From assembly GCF_002087235.1 (NCBI RefSeq), contig NZ_MUIO01000029.1:1-64000 (forward strand): DNA of 64,000 nt, written 5' to 3'. Every line of letters starts with the position of its first letter. Positions within the stretch are counted from its first letter, which is position 1. Shown here piece after piece: positions 11,701-22,065 of the stretch. The notes beneath the pieces are model-generated. The model did not search any database. It had not been told where the DNA came from and worked only from the letters and a program-made list of their open reading frames with translations. This DNA comes from Pseudomonas floridensis. GTDB lineage: Bacteria > Pseudomonadota > Gammaproteobacteria > Pseudomonadales > Pseudomonadaceae. The position numbers were made by a program, and so were the translations under genes.

Positions 11701-13178
11701 GCCATTGGCGTGTCGTCACCCATCGAGCCGACCGCTTCCTGACCTTGTTCGCCCAGCGGACGCAGCACCTGATCACGCTCCTCGAACGTGACCTGATACA
11801 TCTTCATGTACTGCTTGAGCTGCTCGGCGTTATAGAAAGCCGAACCGTGGTCGTTGTCTTCCATGGTTGCCTGGATGCGCAGAGCGTTCTTACGCAACCA
11901 TTGCTTGTACGGGTGACGCGATTTGAGACGGTTGTCGATAGCGTCCGTGTCGAGAATCTGACCGGTTTCAGTGTCCACCGCAAAAATCTGGCCCGGACCG
12001 ACACGGCCCTTGGCGATGACGTCTTCGGGCTTGTAGTCCCAGACACCGATTTCCGACGCCAGGGTGATATAACCGTTTTTGGTGGTTACCCAGCGCGCCG
12101 GACGCAGACCATTACGGTCAAGCAGGCAGACAGCATGGCGACCTTCGGTCATCACGACACCGGCCGGGCCATCCCACGGTTCCATGTGCATGGAGTTGTA
12201 TTCATAGAACGCCCGCAAATCCGGGTCCATGGTTTCGACGTTCTGCCACGCAGGCGGAATGATCATGCGCACGCCACGAAACAGGTCGATACCGCCGGTG
12301 ACCATCAGCTCGAGCATGTTGTCCATGCTCGACGAGTCGGAACCGACGCGGTTGACCAGCGGACCCAGTTCGTCCAGCTCCATCAGATCGTTGGTGAACT
12401 TGGTGCGACGTGCCTGCGCCCAGTTGCGGTTACCGGTGATGGTGTTGATCTCGCCATTGTGGGCGAGGAAGCGGAAAGGCTGAGCCAGTGGCCATTTCGG
12501 CAGGGTGTTGGTCGAAAAACGCTGGTGAAACACGCAGATTGCGGTTTGCAGGCGCTCGTCGCTGAGGTCCGGGAAAAAGGCCGTGAGGTCGGCCGGCATC
12601 ATCAGACCTTTGTAGATGATGGTCTTGTGCGAAAAGCTGCAGATGTAGTGGTCGGTGTCGGCCGCGTTGGCCACGGACGAACGGCGGCGGGCGCTGAACA
12701 GCCTGATCGCGAATTCCTGATCGCTCAGGCCTTCGCCGCCAATGTAGACCTGCTCGATCTTCGGCAGACGCTCCAGCGCCAGACGACCCAGTACGCTGGT
12801 GTCGATCGGCACCTGACGCCAGCCCACCAGTTCCAGGCCCTCGGCCTGGATTTCGCGGTTCATGTTTTCGCGGGCGGCATCGGCCCTGGCGTCATCCTGA
12901 TTGAGGAACACCATGCCCACGGCATATTGGCGGGGCAGGTCGACGCCGAAGTGATCCTTGGCCATCGCGCGCAGGAAGCCGTCAGGCTTCTGAATCAACA
13001 GACCGCAACCGTCACCGGTCTTGCCGTCGGCGTTGATACCGCCACGGTGGGTCATGCAGGTCAGGGCTTGGATAGCCGTCTGCAACAGGTGATGACTGGG
13101 CTCGCCTTGCATATGTGCGATCAGGCCGAAACCACAGTTATCCTTGAATTCATCTGGTTGGTACAGACCTGCTTTCAT
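8733..13178 (-). CDS. gltB: Glutamate synthase large subunit
   Basis: The 1481-residue alpha subunit of GOGAT. The N-terminal class II glutaminase begins [10 protein letters not shown]; family members are processed so that this cysteine (Cys15 here) becomes the N-terminal nucleophile. The central and FMN domains follow, and the 3Fe-4S ligands are visible in [12 protein letters not shown]. The C-terminal beta-helix has the expected glycine-rich repeats ([17 protein letters not shown]). I chose the ATG at 13178 over the GTG at 13184 because GGTGAG lies nine bases before it. With gltD and glnA it forms the GS-GOGAT ammonia assimilation route. Confidence 0.97.
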   Translation of the reverse strand: MKAGLYQPDEFKDNCGFGLIAHMQGEPSHHLLQTAIQALTCMTHRGGINADGKTGDGCGLLIQKPDGFLRAMAKDHFGVDLPRQYAVGMVFLNQDDARADAARENMNREIQAEGLELVGWRQVPIDTSVLGRLALERLPKIEQVYIGGEGLSDQEFAIRLFSARRRSSVANAADTDHYICSFSHKTIIYKGLMMPADLTAFFPDLSDERLQTAICVFHQRFSTNTLPKWPLAQPFRFLAHNGEINTITGNRNWAQARRTKFTNDLMELDELGPLVNRVGSDSSSMDNMLELMVTGGIDLFRGVRMIIPPAWQNVETMDPDLRAFYEYNSMHMEPWDGPAGVVMTEGRHAVCLLDRNGLRPARWVTTKNGYITLASEIGVWDYKPEDVIAKGRVGPGQIFAVDTETGQILDTDAIDNRLKSRHPYKQWLRKNALRIQATMEDNDHGSAFYNAEQLKQYMKMYQVTFEERDQVLRPLGEQGQEAVGSMGDDTPMAVLSRRVRSPYDYFRQQFAQVTNPPIDPLREAIVMSLEICLGAERNIFQESPEHASRVILSSPVISPAKWRSLMNLERPGFERYIIDLNYDEQMGLEAAVRNVADQAEEAVRSGHTLIVLSDRHIAPGKLPVHASLAVGAVHHRLTEQGLRCDSNILVETATARDPHHFAVLIGFGASAVYPFLAYEVLGDLIRTGEVLGDLYEVFKNYRKGITKGLLKILSKMGISTVASYRGAQLFEAIGLSEEVCDTSFRGVPSRLKGARFVDIEAEQKALAAEAWSPRKPIQQGGLLKFVFGGEYHAYNPDVVSTLQAAVQQGDYSKFKEYTSLVDKRPVSMIRDLLQVKTLDQPLNIDEIEPLSEILKRFDSAGISLGALSPEAHEALAEAMNRLGARSNSGEGGEDPARYGTIRSSKIKQIATGRFGVTPEYLVNADVLQIKVAQGAKPGEGGQLPGGKVNGLIAKLRYAVPGVTLISPPPHHDIYSIEDLSQLIFDLKQVNPAALVSVKLVAEAGVGTIAAGVAKAYADLITISGYDGGTGASPLTSIKYAGAPWELGLAETHQTLRGNDLRGKVRVQTDGGLKTGLDVIKAAILGAESFGFGTAPMIALGCKYLRICHLNNCATGVATQNEKLRKDHYIGTVDMVINFFTYVAEETREWLARLGVRSLEELIGRTDLLDVLPGETEKQQHLDLTPLLGSDHVPADKPQFSLVDRNPPFDKGLLAEKMVEMAKPAIEALSGGEYELDICNCDRSIGARISGEIARLHGNQGMNKAPVTFRFKGTAGQSFGVWNAGGLNMYLEGDANDYVGKGMTAGKLVIVPPRGSPFKTNESAIIGNTCLYGATGGKLFAAGTAGERFAVRNSGAHTVVEGTGDHCCEYMTGGFVCVLGKTGYNFGSGMTGGFAYVLDQDNTFVDRVNHELVEIQRISGEAMEAYRTHLQSVLNEYVAETDSEWGRNLAENLDDYLRRFWLVKPKAANLKSLLSSTRANPQ

Positions 13179-13537
13179 AGACACTTTCTCACCAGGCTGC
13201 CTCTATGCGAGGCAAATTTCCTTTTAATTCAACCAAGTACCTGACACGCCGAACGTACGCCGGCTTCGGACAGGCAAAACGGAGGTCATTGTACACAGCG
13301 ACACGAGGGCTCACAAATTTAACGACGATTGGTCGATAATCAATGTCGCAATTATGAAAGTTTTAAAGCGGGCCGCTGTGGTAGTCAAAGATTTTCTTCG
13401 AGAATCTGACTGAAGCGACTGAGACTGCGGAGCGTTTGTAACGCAGACGCCACAAGGCGCGCCCCGAAAAGGCGGCGCGCTCAAGCGGGTAGAGTCAGGT
13501 TTGCCGGGTGAGCGGCCTGGATAAGGCCGCTGCGACT
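13179..13537. other. gltB leader and spacer before the AAA/SPOR gene
   Basis: About 360 bases with no supported gene. The half next to gltB (about 13200-13400) is AT-richer and should carry the gltBD promoter. A perfect 8-bp hairpin, AGCGGCCT / AGGCCGCT, lies at 13511-13531 just past the stop of the AAA/SPOR gene and may end its transcript, though no U run follows. Short open frames here look accidental. Confidence 0.5.
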
Positions 13538-15160
13538 TCAGCGAGTGGCGCCGAGCTCTTGTTGGATGCTGGCGACAGTACGAGGCCAAGGTTTACCAGC
13601 CTGAACCTTGGCTGGCAATACCTTGATGGCTGCCAGGGCGGCAGCACGGTCAGAAAAGTTACCGTAGGTCACCACATACAGCGGCTTGCCCTGCAGGGTT
13701 TTCTTGAAATAACGGTACTCGCCGCCCTGCTCCGCAACGTAAGCCTGGGCCGTCGCTTCGGAGCTGGTGCCAAGGATCTGCACCACGTAGTGACCCGGTG
13801 CCTGACCGCTGTACCAGTTGCCACCGGCAGCTGGCTTCGCCGCAGCCGGTTTTTCAGCGGGTTTGGCGGCGGGGGCCGGAGCAGGCCTGGCGATCGCCAC
13901 CTGGGCCGGAGCAGGCGCAGGCTTGGCAGCCGGAGCCGGAGCAGCAGCCGTCGGGGCCGGGATGGACGAACGTGGTGTCTGCGCCGCAGCCTGACCGGCT
14001 GGCACACCTGCAGGCGGAGCGGTAGTCGTCACGGTCGCAGGCTGAGCAGGCGAGCCCATTGGCACTGCATCTTCGTCGGAATCACTCGAACCTGCCGCTT
14101 CAGCCAGCGGACCGCGCATGACGGGCTGTGAATTGCCATTCATGGGCAGCGGCATCGGTTGAGAGTTGCCTGCGAATTCGATGGCCGGGCCACCGTTATT
14201 CGATTGCTGGGCCGATGGCGTGCCCTGCCCCAGCGGCAGTTGTGCCTGGGCAGAAGCAGGTGCATTGGCAGGCACGCCAGTCTTGTCGCCACGGCCCGGA
14301 ATCAGCACTGCAGCGGCCACGGCCACGAGCACGACAGCACCCAGAGCCAATACGTGTTTTTTCGGCATGTTGAACCCCACACTTGGACGCTTGACCGCAG
14401 AACGACTTGCGATCATCGCCTCGATCATTGAATCGCGGGCCACCTGGTTGATCGCCCCAGGCCAGCCATCGGACTGTTCATGGATATCGGTGATCTGGTC
14501 GGCAGTGAACAATGCGATTCCCTGCCCTGCACCCTCCAGACGCTGAGCCAGATACTCCCGGGTTTCTTCTTCCGTGTAAGGTTGCAGCTCAATGACGTGA
14601 AAGCGCTCGCCTTCGACGTCGCCCTGCAGTTCGGCGCACAGCTGATCGAGACGATCGAGCAGCGAAGGTTCGCCAAACAGAAACACATGCGGACGCCCTT
14701 CCGGCGTACCCGCTGCAAGACCCAGCAACGCTTCGAGCGCCGAATCGCCCAGTTGTTCCGCATCGTCAACCAGCAGGTAGACTTCCTGGCCGGTCAGGCC
14801 GAGCTGGACGACCTGGGACAGGATCGCCTGCATTTCAGCCTGTGCAACGCTCAACGCCTGGGCGACCTGTTGCAGCACACCCGCCGCATCACTGGCTGCG
14901 CGCGCAGAAACAACGACGCTTTGCACCGATTGCTTGTTGGTGCTGGCTACCAGCGCCTGACGCAGCAGCGTCTTGCCGCTGCCCTGAGGGCCGGTGACGG
15001 CCAGCAACAGCTGGCTGTAGCGCGCCAGATGATGGAGCTGACCCAGCACAGGTTTGCGCTGGGCAGGAAAGAATTTGAAGCCAGGCACCCGCGCTGCAAA
15101 GGGGTCATGACTCAACTGGTAATGGCCGAGAAAGGCCTCGTCGGCGTGCAAACTAGTCAT
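13538..15160 (-). CDS. AAA ATPase with SPOR domain (DamX-like)
   Basis: A 540-residue inner-membrane protein. The N-terminal ATPase of the ExeA/TniB type has Walker A GPQGSGKT (57-64) and Walker B LLVDDAEQL (about 129-137). A single membrane segment (269-287) is followed by a low-complexity Ala/Pro-rich linker and a C-terminal SPOR domain (about 456-540, GHYVVQILGTSSE), which binds denuded septal peptidoglycan in other proteins. I chose the ATG at 15160; the open frame extends 35 residues upstream into aroB but looks non-native. It follows aroB by 10 bases, as in other Pseudomonas. A role in cell division is inferred from DamX. Confidence 0.85.
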   Translation of the reverse strand: MTSLHADEAFLGHYQLSHDPFAARVPGFKFFPAQRKPVLGQLHHLARYSQLLLAVTGPQGSGKTLLRQALVASTNKQSVQSVVVSARAASDAAGVLQQVAQALSVAQAEMQAILSQVVQLGLTGQEVYLLVDDAEQLGDSALEALLGLAAGTPEGRPHVFLFGEPSLLDRLDQLCAELQGDVEGERFHVIELQPYTEEETREYLAQRLEGAGQGIALFTADQITDIHEQSDGWPGAINQVARDSMIEAMIASRSAVKRPSVGFNMPKKHVLALGAVVLVAVAAAVLIPGRGDKTGVPANAPASAQAQLPLGQGTPSAQQSNNGGPAIEFAGNSQPMPLPMNGNSQPVMRGPLAEAAGSSDSDEDAVPMGSPAQPATVTTTAPPAGVPAGQAAAQTPRSSIPAPTAAAPAPAAKPAPAPAQVAIARPAPAPAAKPAEKPAAAKPAAGGNWYSGQAPGHYVVQILGTSSEATAQAYVAEQGGEYRYFKKTLQGKPLYVVTYGNFSDRAAALAAIKVLPAKVQAGKPWPRTVASIQQELGATR

Positions 15161-15170
15161 GGGTATTCCG

Positions 15171-16274
15171 TTAACCTCTAAGCTGATCCACCAGGTCGCG
15201 GTAATCCGCAACCAGGGTGGCCTGTAGTACTTCTTTTGGATAATCGTCCGTGATGACCGCTTCACCCATCTGACGCAGCAGCACCAGACGCAGGCGCCCG
15301 TCGATGACTTTCTTGTCGATTGCCATGTGCTCGAGGAAATGTTCCTCGGTCATGTCCTGCGGCGGCACCACAGGCAGTCCGGCCCGTTGAAAGAGGCGAA
15401 TGCCGCGGTCGCGATCCTGTGTACTGATCCAGCCCAGGCGCGATGACATTTCCAGCGCCATGACCGTACCGGCGGCGACCGCTTCGCCATGCAGCCAGAC
15501 ACCATAGCCCATATGCGTCTCGATGGCGTGACCAAATGTGTGACCCAGGTTCAATGTCGCCCGCACGCCCGATTCGCGCTCATCGGCACCGACCACCAGC
15601 GCCTTGGCAGCGCAAGAGCGTTCGATGGCCGTAGTCAGTGCCGCCTGGTCCAGCCCGCGCAAGGCATCGACGTGCTCTTCGAGCCAGGTCAGGAAGGGTT
15701 CGTCGCAGATCAGGCCGTACTTGATGACTTCTGCAAGCCCGGCGGACAGTTCACGCGCAGGCAAGGTATTGAGCGAGGTGGTATCGATCAGCACCACGCC
15801 CGGCTGATAGAACGCGCCGACCATGTTCTTGCCCAGCGGGTGATTGATACCGGTCTTGCCGCCCACCGACGAGTCCACCTGCGACAGCAGAGTGGTCGGG
15901 ATCTGAATGAAATTCACACCGCGCTGATAGCACGCCGCTGCGAAACCGGCCATGTCGCCGATCACGCCGCCGCCCAGGGCAATCACGGTGGTACGGCGAT
16001 CATGACGAGCCGTCAGCAGACCATCGAATATGGTTTGCAGGGTTTCCCAGTTCTTGAACGCTTCGCCATCGGGGAGCACGATCGGCAGGACGTTGTAACC
16101 GGCCAGCGTGCGGGTCAGTCGCTCCATGTACAGCGGCGCGACCGTCGTGTTGGACACGATGGCCACCTGGCGCCCGACGATGTGCGGGGTCAGGAGTTCA
16201 GGCCGGTCCAGAAGGCCTTCGCCGATATGGATCGGATAGCTACGCTCACCAAGCTCGACCTTGAGTGTCTGCAT
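15171..16274 (-). CDS. aroB: 3-dehydroquinate synthase
   Basis: A 367-residue cytosolic enzyme, the second step of the shikimate pathway, converting DAHP to 3-dehydroquinate with NAD and a metal. Diagnostic motifs are [21 protein letters not shown], which binds NAD, and [11 protein letters not shown], which carries metal-binding histidines. The start at 16274 ([20 protein letters not shown]) matches the family; the frame stays open 20 residues further. It lies downstream of aroK, so two steps of one pathway sit behind the pilus operon. Confidence 0.97.
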   Translation of the reverse strand: MQTLKVELGERSYPIHIGEGLLDRPELLTPHIVGRQVAIVSNTTVAPLYMERLTRTLAGYNVLPIVLPDGEAFKNWETLQTIFDGLLTARHDRRTTVIALGGGVIGDMAGFAAACYQRGVNFIQIPTTLLSQVDSSVGGKTGINHPLGKNMVGAFYQPGVVLIDTTSLNTLPARELSAGLAEVIKYGLICDEPFLTWLEEHVDALRGLDQAALTTAIERSCAAKALVVGADERESGVRATLNLGHTFGHAIETHMGYGVWLHGEAVAAGTVMALEMSSRLGWISTQDRDRGIRLFQRAGLPVVPPQDMTEEHFLEHMAIDKKVIDGRLRLVLLRQMGEAVITDDYPKEVLQATLVADYRDLVDQLRG

Positions 16275-16399
16275 GTGTCCCCACGTTGATTGCCGATTGG
16301 GCGGTTGCACACCTGGGTGCGTCAGGACAGCCATTATGTCGCGCCCTGAACCGTCACTGTTTTAATGGTCGCCGAGGATAGCGCATTTTTGCCTGCGCT

Positions 16400-16918
16400 T
16401 TAACGGGGAGGAAGCTCGGCCAGACGAGCCAGTATGTCCAGAACCACCATGCGCGGTGGCCGCTCGTCGGTTTCGACCACCAGATCGGCAATCTCCCGGT
16501 ACAGCGGGTCGCGAATGGCCAACAGCTCACTGAGCACCCGGGCCGGATCTGCGGCGCGCAGCAAAGGTCGATTGCGATCGCGTGCCGTGCGGCCGACCTG
16601 CTGTTCAACCGATGCATGCAGGTACACCACCCGCCCGCCAGCGTGCAGCGCCTGACGATTTTCGCTGCGCATGACCGCACCGCCGCCCGTCGCCAGGACT
16701 ACGCCATCGGCTTCGCACAGCTCTGCAATCATGGCCTGCTCGCGGTCGCGAAAGCCCGGCTCGCCTTCCTTATCGAAAATCCAGGGAATATTGGCGCCCG
16801 TGCGCAACTCGATTTCCTTGTCGGAATCCTTGAACGGCAGTCGCAACTCTTTGGCAAGCAAACGGCCGATGGTGCTCTTGCCAGCACCCATCGGCCCCAC
16901 AAGTATTAAATTTCGCAC
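16400..16918 (-). CDS. aroK: Shikimate kinase
   Basis: A 172-residue P-loop kinase that phosphorylates shikimate at O-3. Walker [10 protein letters not shown] is at residues 8-16. Substrate contacts are the DSDKEIE motif and GGGAVM, and the lid contains the expected arginines (RNRPLL). It starts at GTG four bases after the pilQ stop, so translational coupling to pilQ is likely. The aroK-aroB gap is 125 bases. Confidence 0.96.
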   Translation of the reverse strand: MRNLILVGPMGAGKSTIGRLLAKELRLPFKDSDKEIELRTGANIPWIFDKEGEPGFRDREQAMIAELCEADGVVLATGGGAVMRSENRQALHAGGRVVYLHASVEQQVGRTARDRNRPLLRAADPARVLSELLAIRDPLYREIADLVVETDERPPRMVVLDILARLAELPPR

Positions 16919-16922
16919 AGAA

Positions 16923-19028
16923 TCAACGACTCACAGCAATCGCCTGGTTGTTCATGATACGCGGTGTCAGAAATACCAACAGCTCGGATTTTGCCTCTGA
17001 TACCACGTCGCGCCTGAAAAGGCGGCCAAGATACGGCACATCACCGAGAAATGGCACTTTCTCTACAACTTTACTTTGCGTATTGGAGAACACGCCACCG
17101 ATCACGATGGTCTCGCCGTCGGAAATCAGCACCTTGGCATTGACCTCGTTCTTCTTGATCGGTGGCACGCCCAGCACGGCGTTGATGTAGTCAGGTTCGT
17201 CCTTGGTAACCTTGACCTCCATGATGATGCGGTTGTCCGGCGTGATCTGCGGCGTCACTTCGAGCGACAGGGACGCTTCCTTGAAACTTACGGTCGTGGC
17301 GCCGCTGGAGCTGGATTCCTGATACGGGATTTCCGTGCCCTTGAGGATCTTGGCGGTTTCCTTGTCGGAGGTGACCACCTTGGGCTGGGAGACGATTTCA
17401 CCGTTGCCGGTTTTTTCCATCGCGCTCAGCTCAAGGTCGAGCAGGGTGTTATTGGTCACGAAGCCCAGGCCGATACCTGAAGTTGCACCCGCGGCACCCA
17501 GGTCGACAAAAGGAACGTTGGTGCCGGTGTTGGCTCCGGTATTGCCCGCTTCGTCACCGTTGTTGTCCAGACCATACGGCGTCCACTTGCTGTTGCCACT
17601 GAGATTGCTCGCGCCGCCCCAACGTACGCCGATCTGCTTGTCATAATCGACGTTGGCCTCGACGATGCGCGCTTCGATCATCACTTGACGCACTGGAATA
17701 TCCAGCTGCGACACGATGCGGCGCAGCTCATCGAGGCGGTCCTGTGTCTGGTAGGCAATGATGTTGTTGGTGCGCTCGTCCACGGTGATCGAGCCGCGCT
17801 CGTCAGCCTTGGATTCAGCGCTGGTGACCGACTGGAACAGCTTGGCGATGTCGCCCGCCTTGGCGTAGTTGACCTGCAGCAGCTCGCGGCGCAATGGGGC
17901 CAGCTCGGCGATCTGCTTGAGCGACTCCAGTTCCTGACGCTCACGGGCGGCGATTTCATCCGCGGGCGCGACCAGCAACACGCTGCCGACCTTGCGCTTG
18001 TCCAGCCCCTTGGTCTTGAGCACCAGATCCAGCGCCTGATCCCACGGTACGTTCTGCAAGCGCAGGGTGATGCCGCCCTGAACCGTGTCGCTGGCGACCA
18101 GGTTGAGGTTGGTAAAGTCGGCAATCAGTTGCAGCACCGAACGTACGTCGATGTCCTGAAAGTTGAGCGACAGTTTTTCACCGGTGTAGACCGGCTTGTC
18201 GGCGGCGCGACGGTCCACGTCCTCGTTGGTCAACGGCCTCACGCTGATGGTCAGCTTGTTCTCGGTCTGGAAAGCCGAATAGTCGAATGCGCCCGAAGGC
18301 TCAATGGAAATGCTGGCCTTGTCGCCGGTTGCCGAGGCGCTCACGAACTGCACGGGCGTGGCGAAATCCTTGACATCCAGACGCACGCGCAGCGGCTCTG
18401 GCAATTGGGTCTTGGCGAAGTCGACACGGATCTTGCCGCCCTGCTCATGAATATCCGCCGCAATGCTGGCGTTGCTCAGGTCGATGACGACGTTGCCTTC
18501 GCCCAGCTCGCCACGCTGGAAATCGACGTTGCGAATGGCTCGCGCACCCGCAGGCACGTAGGGTCTGGCCGACGCTGGCGTAGGCGGTGGCACGGCGACC
18601 CGGGCAGCGCCATTGGCGGTGGTCGGCTGAGAAGCCTGCGCGGCGGCAGCGCCCTGACCGATGACCACGAACAGGTTGTTGCCCTCGACTCTGGAGCTGT
18701 AAGGCGCAAGCGTCGTCATGTTGATAATGACCCGCGTGCGATCCTGCGCCTGGACCACTACCACGCTGCGGGCATTGCCTGCGCCCAGGTCACGGCTTTT
18801 GGTCGCAAGCTGGCTGGTCACGCCCGGCAGATCCAGCGCGATACGCGCCGGCTGATCGGTGGTATAGCCGCGCGGTGCAGGCACCGGAGCATCGAAGGCC
18901 AGCTTGAGCTCGACGCGGTCACCCGGCAGCGCAGCGACGTCGAGCGTCTTGAGGTTGGCCGCCTGGAGAACCGGCGAAATCATCGCTATCCATAACGACA
19001 CGCCGATAATCGAGAAAATCCGGGTCAT
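16923..19028 (-). CDS. pilQ: Type IV pilus secretin
   Basis: A 701-residue outer-membrane secretin through which type IV pili are extruded. A signal peptide (about 1-23, ending PVLQA) is followed by two AMIN domains that bind peptidoglycan, a secretin/TonB N-terminal domain (around [20 protein letters not shown]), N-domains and the C-terminal secretin channel ending in [16 protein letters not shown] and [10 protein letters not shown]. The start at 19028 gives a normal signal peptide. An alternative ATG at 19079 would overlap the pilP stop by four bases but adds 17 residues before the signal sequence. It is the last pil gene of the operon. Confidence 0.95.
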   Translation of the reverse strand: MTRIFSIIGVSLWIAMISPVLQAANLKTLDVAALPGDRVELKLAFDAPVPAPRGYTTDQPARIALDLPGVTSQLATKSRDLGAGNARSVVVVQAQDRTRVIINMTTLAPYSSRVEGNNLFVVIGQGAAAAQASQPTTANGAARVAVPPPTPASARPYVPAGARAIRNVDFQRGELGEGNVVIDLSNASIAADIHEQGGKIRVDFAKTQLPEPLRVRLDVKDFATPVQFVSASATGDKASISIEPSGAFDYSAFQTENKLTISVRPLTNEDVDRRAADKPVYTGEKLSLNFQDIDVRSVLQLIADFTNLNLVASDTVQGGITLRLQNVPWDQALDLVLKTKGLDKRKVGSVLLVAPADEIAARERQELESLKQIAELAPLRRELLQVNYAKAGDIAKLFQSVTSAESKADERGSITVDERTNNIIAYQTQDRLDELRRIVSQLDIPVRQVMIEARIVEANVDYDKQIGVRWGGASNLSGNSKWTPYGLDNNGDEAGNTGANTGTNVPFVDLGAAGATSGIGLGFVTNNTLLDLELSAMEKTGNGEIVSQPKVVTSDKETAKILKGTEIPYQESSSSGATTVSFKEASLSLEVTPQITPDNRIIMEVKVTKDEPDYINAVLGVPPIKKNEVNAKVLISDGETIVIGGVFSNTQSKVVEKVPFLGDVPYLGRLFRRDVVSEAKSELLVFLTPRIMNNQAIAVSR

Positions 19029-19075
19029 GATCAATTTCCGTTGTGCGCTGCTGTACATGCTTGGCCTTGCCCACT

Positions 19076-19603
19076 TCATGAGCGTTCTTTGAGGGTGATA
19101 CTGCGCGGCCTTTCCAGCCAGGCCCCCTCTCCATCAGGAACAATTTCAATGACATCGACCTGTGCGTCGCTGACCGACACGATCCGCCCGTTGTTACGGC
19201 CCAGGTAATCACCCACCTTCACGCGGTACACCCCACCGGCTCCGTGCAACAGGGCGAAGGTGCCCGACCCGTTGCCGATGGTGCCGACCATCTCGAACGA
19301 TTCGATGTTGAACCCTTCAAGAAACTGCCGGACCCGATTCGGGTCCGGAGCCACCAGGCGCGAGCCTTTCTGGCGGTTGAGCGGATCGACCTTGATGGCG
19401 GGCTGAAACGGACTGCGCAGGCTGGCTGCGTTATACGTGAACGCCTCATAGGCGCGAAACTTGGGCAGCGCTTCGATATTGCCACTCGGGCGCGCCTGGG
19501 CCTGAGCCACGAACTCGCTCAAATCGGTGAAATCATTGCCGCCGCCACAACCGGCCAGCCCCGCCAGGACCGTACTGACGCACAACACACGCGCCACCCT
19601 CAT
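19076..19603 (-). CDS. pilP: Type IV pilus assembly lipoprotein
   Basis: A 175-residue inner-membrane lipoprotein. The signal sequence ends in LAGC with Cys19 as the lipidation site. A disordered stretch is followed by a small beta domain with LVAPDPNRVRQFLEGF and YRVKVGDYLGRNNGRIVSV, typical of PilP. It connects PilNO to the periplasmic domains of PilQ. The start overlaps the pilO stop by four bases, consistent with translational coupling. Confidence 0.95.
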   Translation of the reverse strand: MRVARVLCVSTVLAGLAGCGGGNDFTDLSEFVAQAQARPSGNIEALPKFRAYEAFTYNAASLRSPFQPAIKVDPLNRQKGSRLVAPDPNRVRQFLEGFNIESFEMVGTIGNGSGTFALLHGAGGVYRVKVGDYLGRNNGRIVSVSDAQVDVIEIVPDGEGAWLERPRSITLKERS

Positions 19604-20223
19604 TTCTTCAGCCCTTCATCGTTGTAGCGGTAAGTCTTGGCCAGGATGCTCATGCGCAACTTGGCGGGCACCTTCGGATCGGCCGGCTTGATGTCGAAAT
19701 CATGCAGCGTCACGATACGCGGCAGGCCAGCGACGCCACTGACGAAGGTCGCCAGATCGTGATAGCCGCCGACCACCGTGATCTGTATCGGCAACTCGAT
19801 GTAAAACTGCTGGACCGCTTCGGGCAGCAACTTGATTTCCTCGAATTCCAGACCGCTGCCCAGACCGGTGCGCGTGATGTCCTCCAGCAGGCCGGGCACT
19901 TCGGTGTCGCTGGGCAATTGCCGCAGCAGCGCGCCGAACGTGTTCTCCATCTCTTCCATCTGCTTTTTGTAAGGCTCAAGGTTCGCCGCCTGGAACGCTT
20001 TGTTGGAGAACTGCTCTTTCAGCGAAACCTCGCTGGCCTGCGCACTCTCCAGTTGGGTTTCCAGATCCTGGATGAACAGGAAATAGCCCAGCGCGAAAAT
20101 CAGCACGGCCAGCAGCACGCCGGCGATTGCCTTGACTGCCGCAGGCCACGATCCCAGGTTGTTGAGGTCCAGTTCGTTGAGTTCGACCTTGCGCAGTCCG
20201 TCCAGCCATTCGCTCATGTTCAT
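19600..20223 (-). CDS. pilO: Type IV pilus alignment protein
   Basis: A 207-residue bitopic inner-membrane protein with one transmembrane segment (about 31-51), a coiled-coil (about 52-95) and a C-terminal ferredoxin-like domain. It pairs with PilN and binds PilP in the alignment subcomplex. It overlaps both pilN and pilP by four bases. Confidence 0.95.
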   Translation of the reverse strand: MNMSEWLDGLRKVELNELDLNNLGSWPAAVKAIAGVLLAVLIFALGYFLFIQDLETQLESAQASEVSLKEQFSNKAFQAANLEPYKKQMEEMENTFGALLRQLPSDTEVPGLLEDITRTGLGSGLEFEEIKLLPEAVQQFYIELPIQITVVGGYHDLATFVSGVAGLPRIVTLHDFDIKPADPKVPAKLRMSILAKTYRYNDEGLKK

Positions 20224-20794
20224 GGCTTGGCTCCTTCGGCAGCGGGGACCTGCGGCTGGGTCTGGCGCACCGTCAATTGAAAGACGTTTGCCTGATCGAC
20301 CGTACCGGCCGTGGTCGCCTTGACCTCGGTCAGACTCGGTGCCTCCAGCCAGTCGGACGCTTCAAGGTTGCGCATGAGGTCGGAAACCCGGTTGTTGGAC
20401 TCCGCCGCGCCCGTGATCGCGATGAGCTTGTCGGTCATTTTGACCTGCGAGAAATAAACGCCGTCCGGCAGCGTACGGGCGAGTTGATCGAACACCCGGC
20501 CGGTGATCGGGCGGTTGCCCTGCAGGTCCTGAATGATTTTCATGCGCTCCAGCAACTGTTTGCGTCGGGCTTTGAGGTCGCTGATTTCCTTGATGCGAAT
20601 GTCGAGCTGTGCGATCTCTTTCTGCATGAAGGTATTGCGCGCCACCTGATCGTCGATGGCCTTGCTGACATAGCGATCGATCAGGAACAGGATGCCGACG
20701 GACAGCACCAGTACGCAGACCAGCGCGGTCAGAAAGCGCTTCTTGCGCTCTTCGCGCAGCTCTTCACGCCAGGGTAAAAGGTTGATCCGTGCCA

Positions 20795-20795
<1 letters not shown>
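20220..20795 (-). CDS. pilN: Type IV pilus assembly protein
   Basis: A 191-residue bitopic membrane protein. The cytoplasmic start MARINLLPWREE contains the conserved INLLPWR motif that inserts into PilM. A transmembrane segment (about 23-43), a coiled-coil and a periplasmic domain follow. It overlaps pilM by one base and pilO by four. Confidence 0.96.
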
Positions 20796-21886
<1,091 letters not shown>

Positions 21887-21965
21887 TTACGGAGTTATTT
21901 CGGGCCAGCGTCACTGCCGACAGCCTTGACAGTAGCGCAAATCACGCTTGGGGACGAAAAATGCT

Positions 21966-21971
21966 TATAAT
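21966..21971 (+). promoter_or_regulatory. Probable -10 box of ponA promoter
   Basis: TATAAT occurs in the 206-base pilM-ponA spacer, about 95 bases before the ponA start, with TG a few bases upstream. No good -35 is correctly spaced; a TTGACA at 21926 is too far away. The call rests on the perfect hexamer. Confidence 0.5.
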
Positions 21972-22065
21972 GCCCAGCGTTTTTTTCGTTTAACAAAGCT
22001 TCAAGGCGTGTTCATTTGTAAATGCCTGCGCTCAACCCATTATTTTTTCTGGAAATCCAAAAGCC

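Noticed and set aside
8700..13244. Long open frames on the plus strand opposite gltB (two of about 680-770 residues)
   Set aside because: High-GC codon bias leaves antisense frames open. Their translations are rich in Arg/His/Gln without any recognisable domain, while the minus-strand frame is clearly GltB.
13311..13589. 92-residue open frame upstream of gltB
   Set aside because: It overlaps the AAA/SPOR gene's end and the gltB leader and has no ribosome site or similarity.
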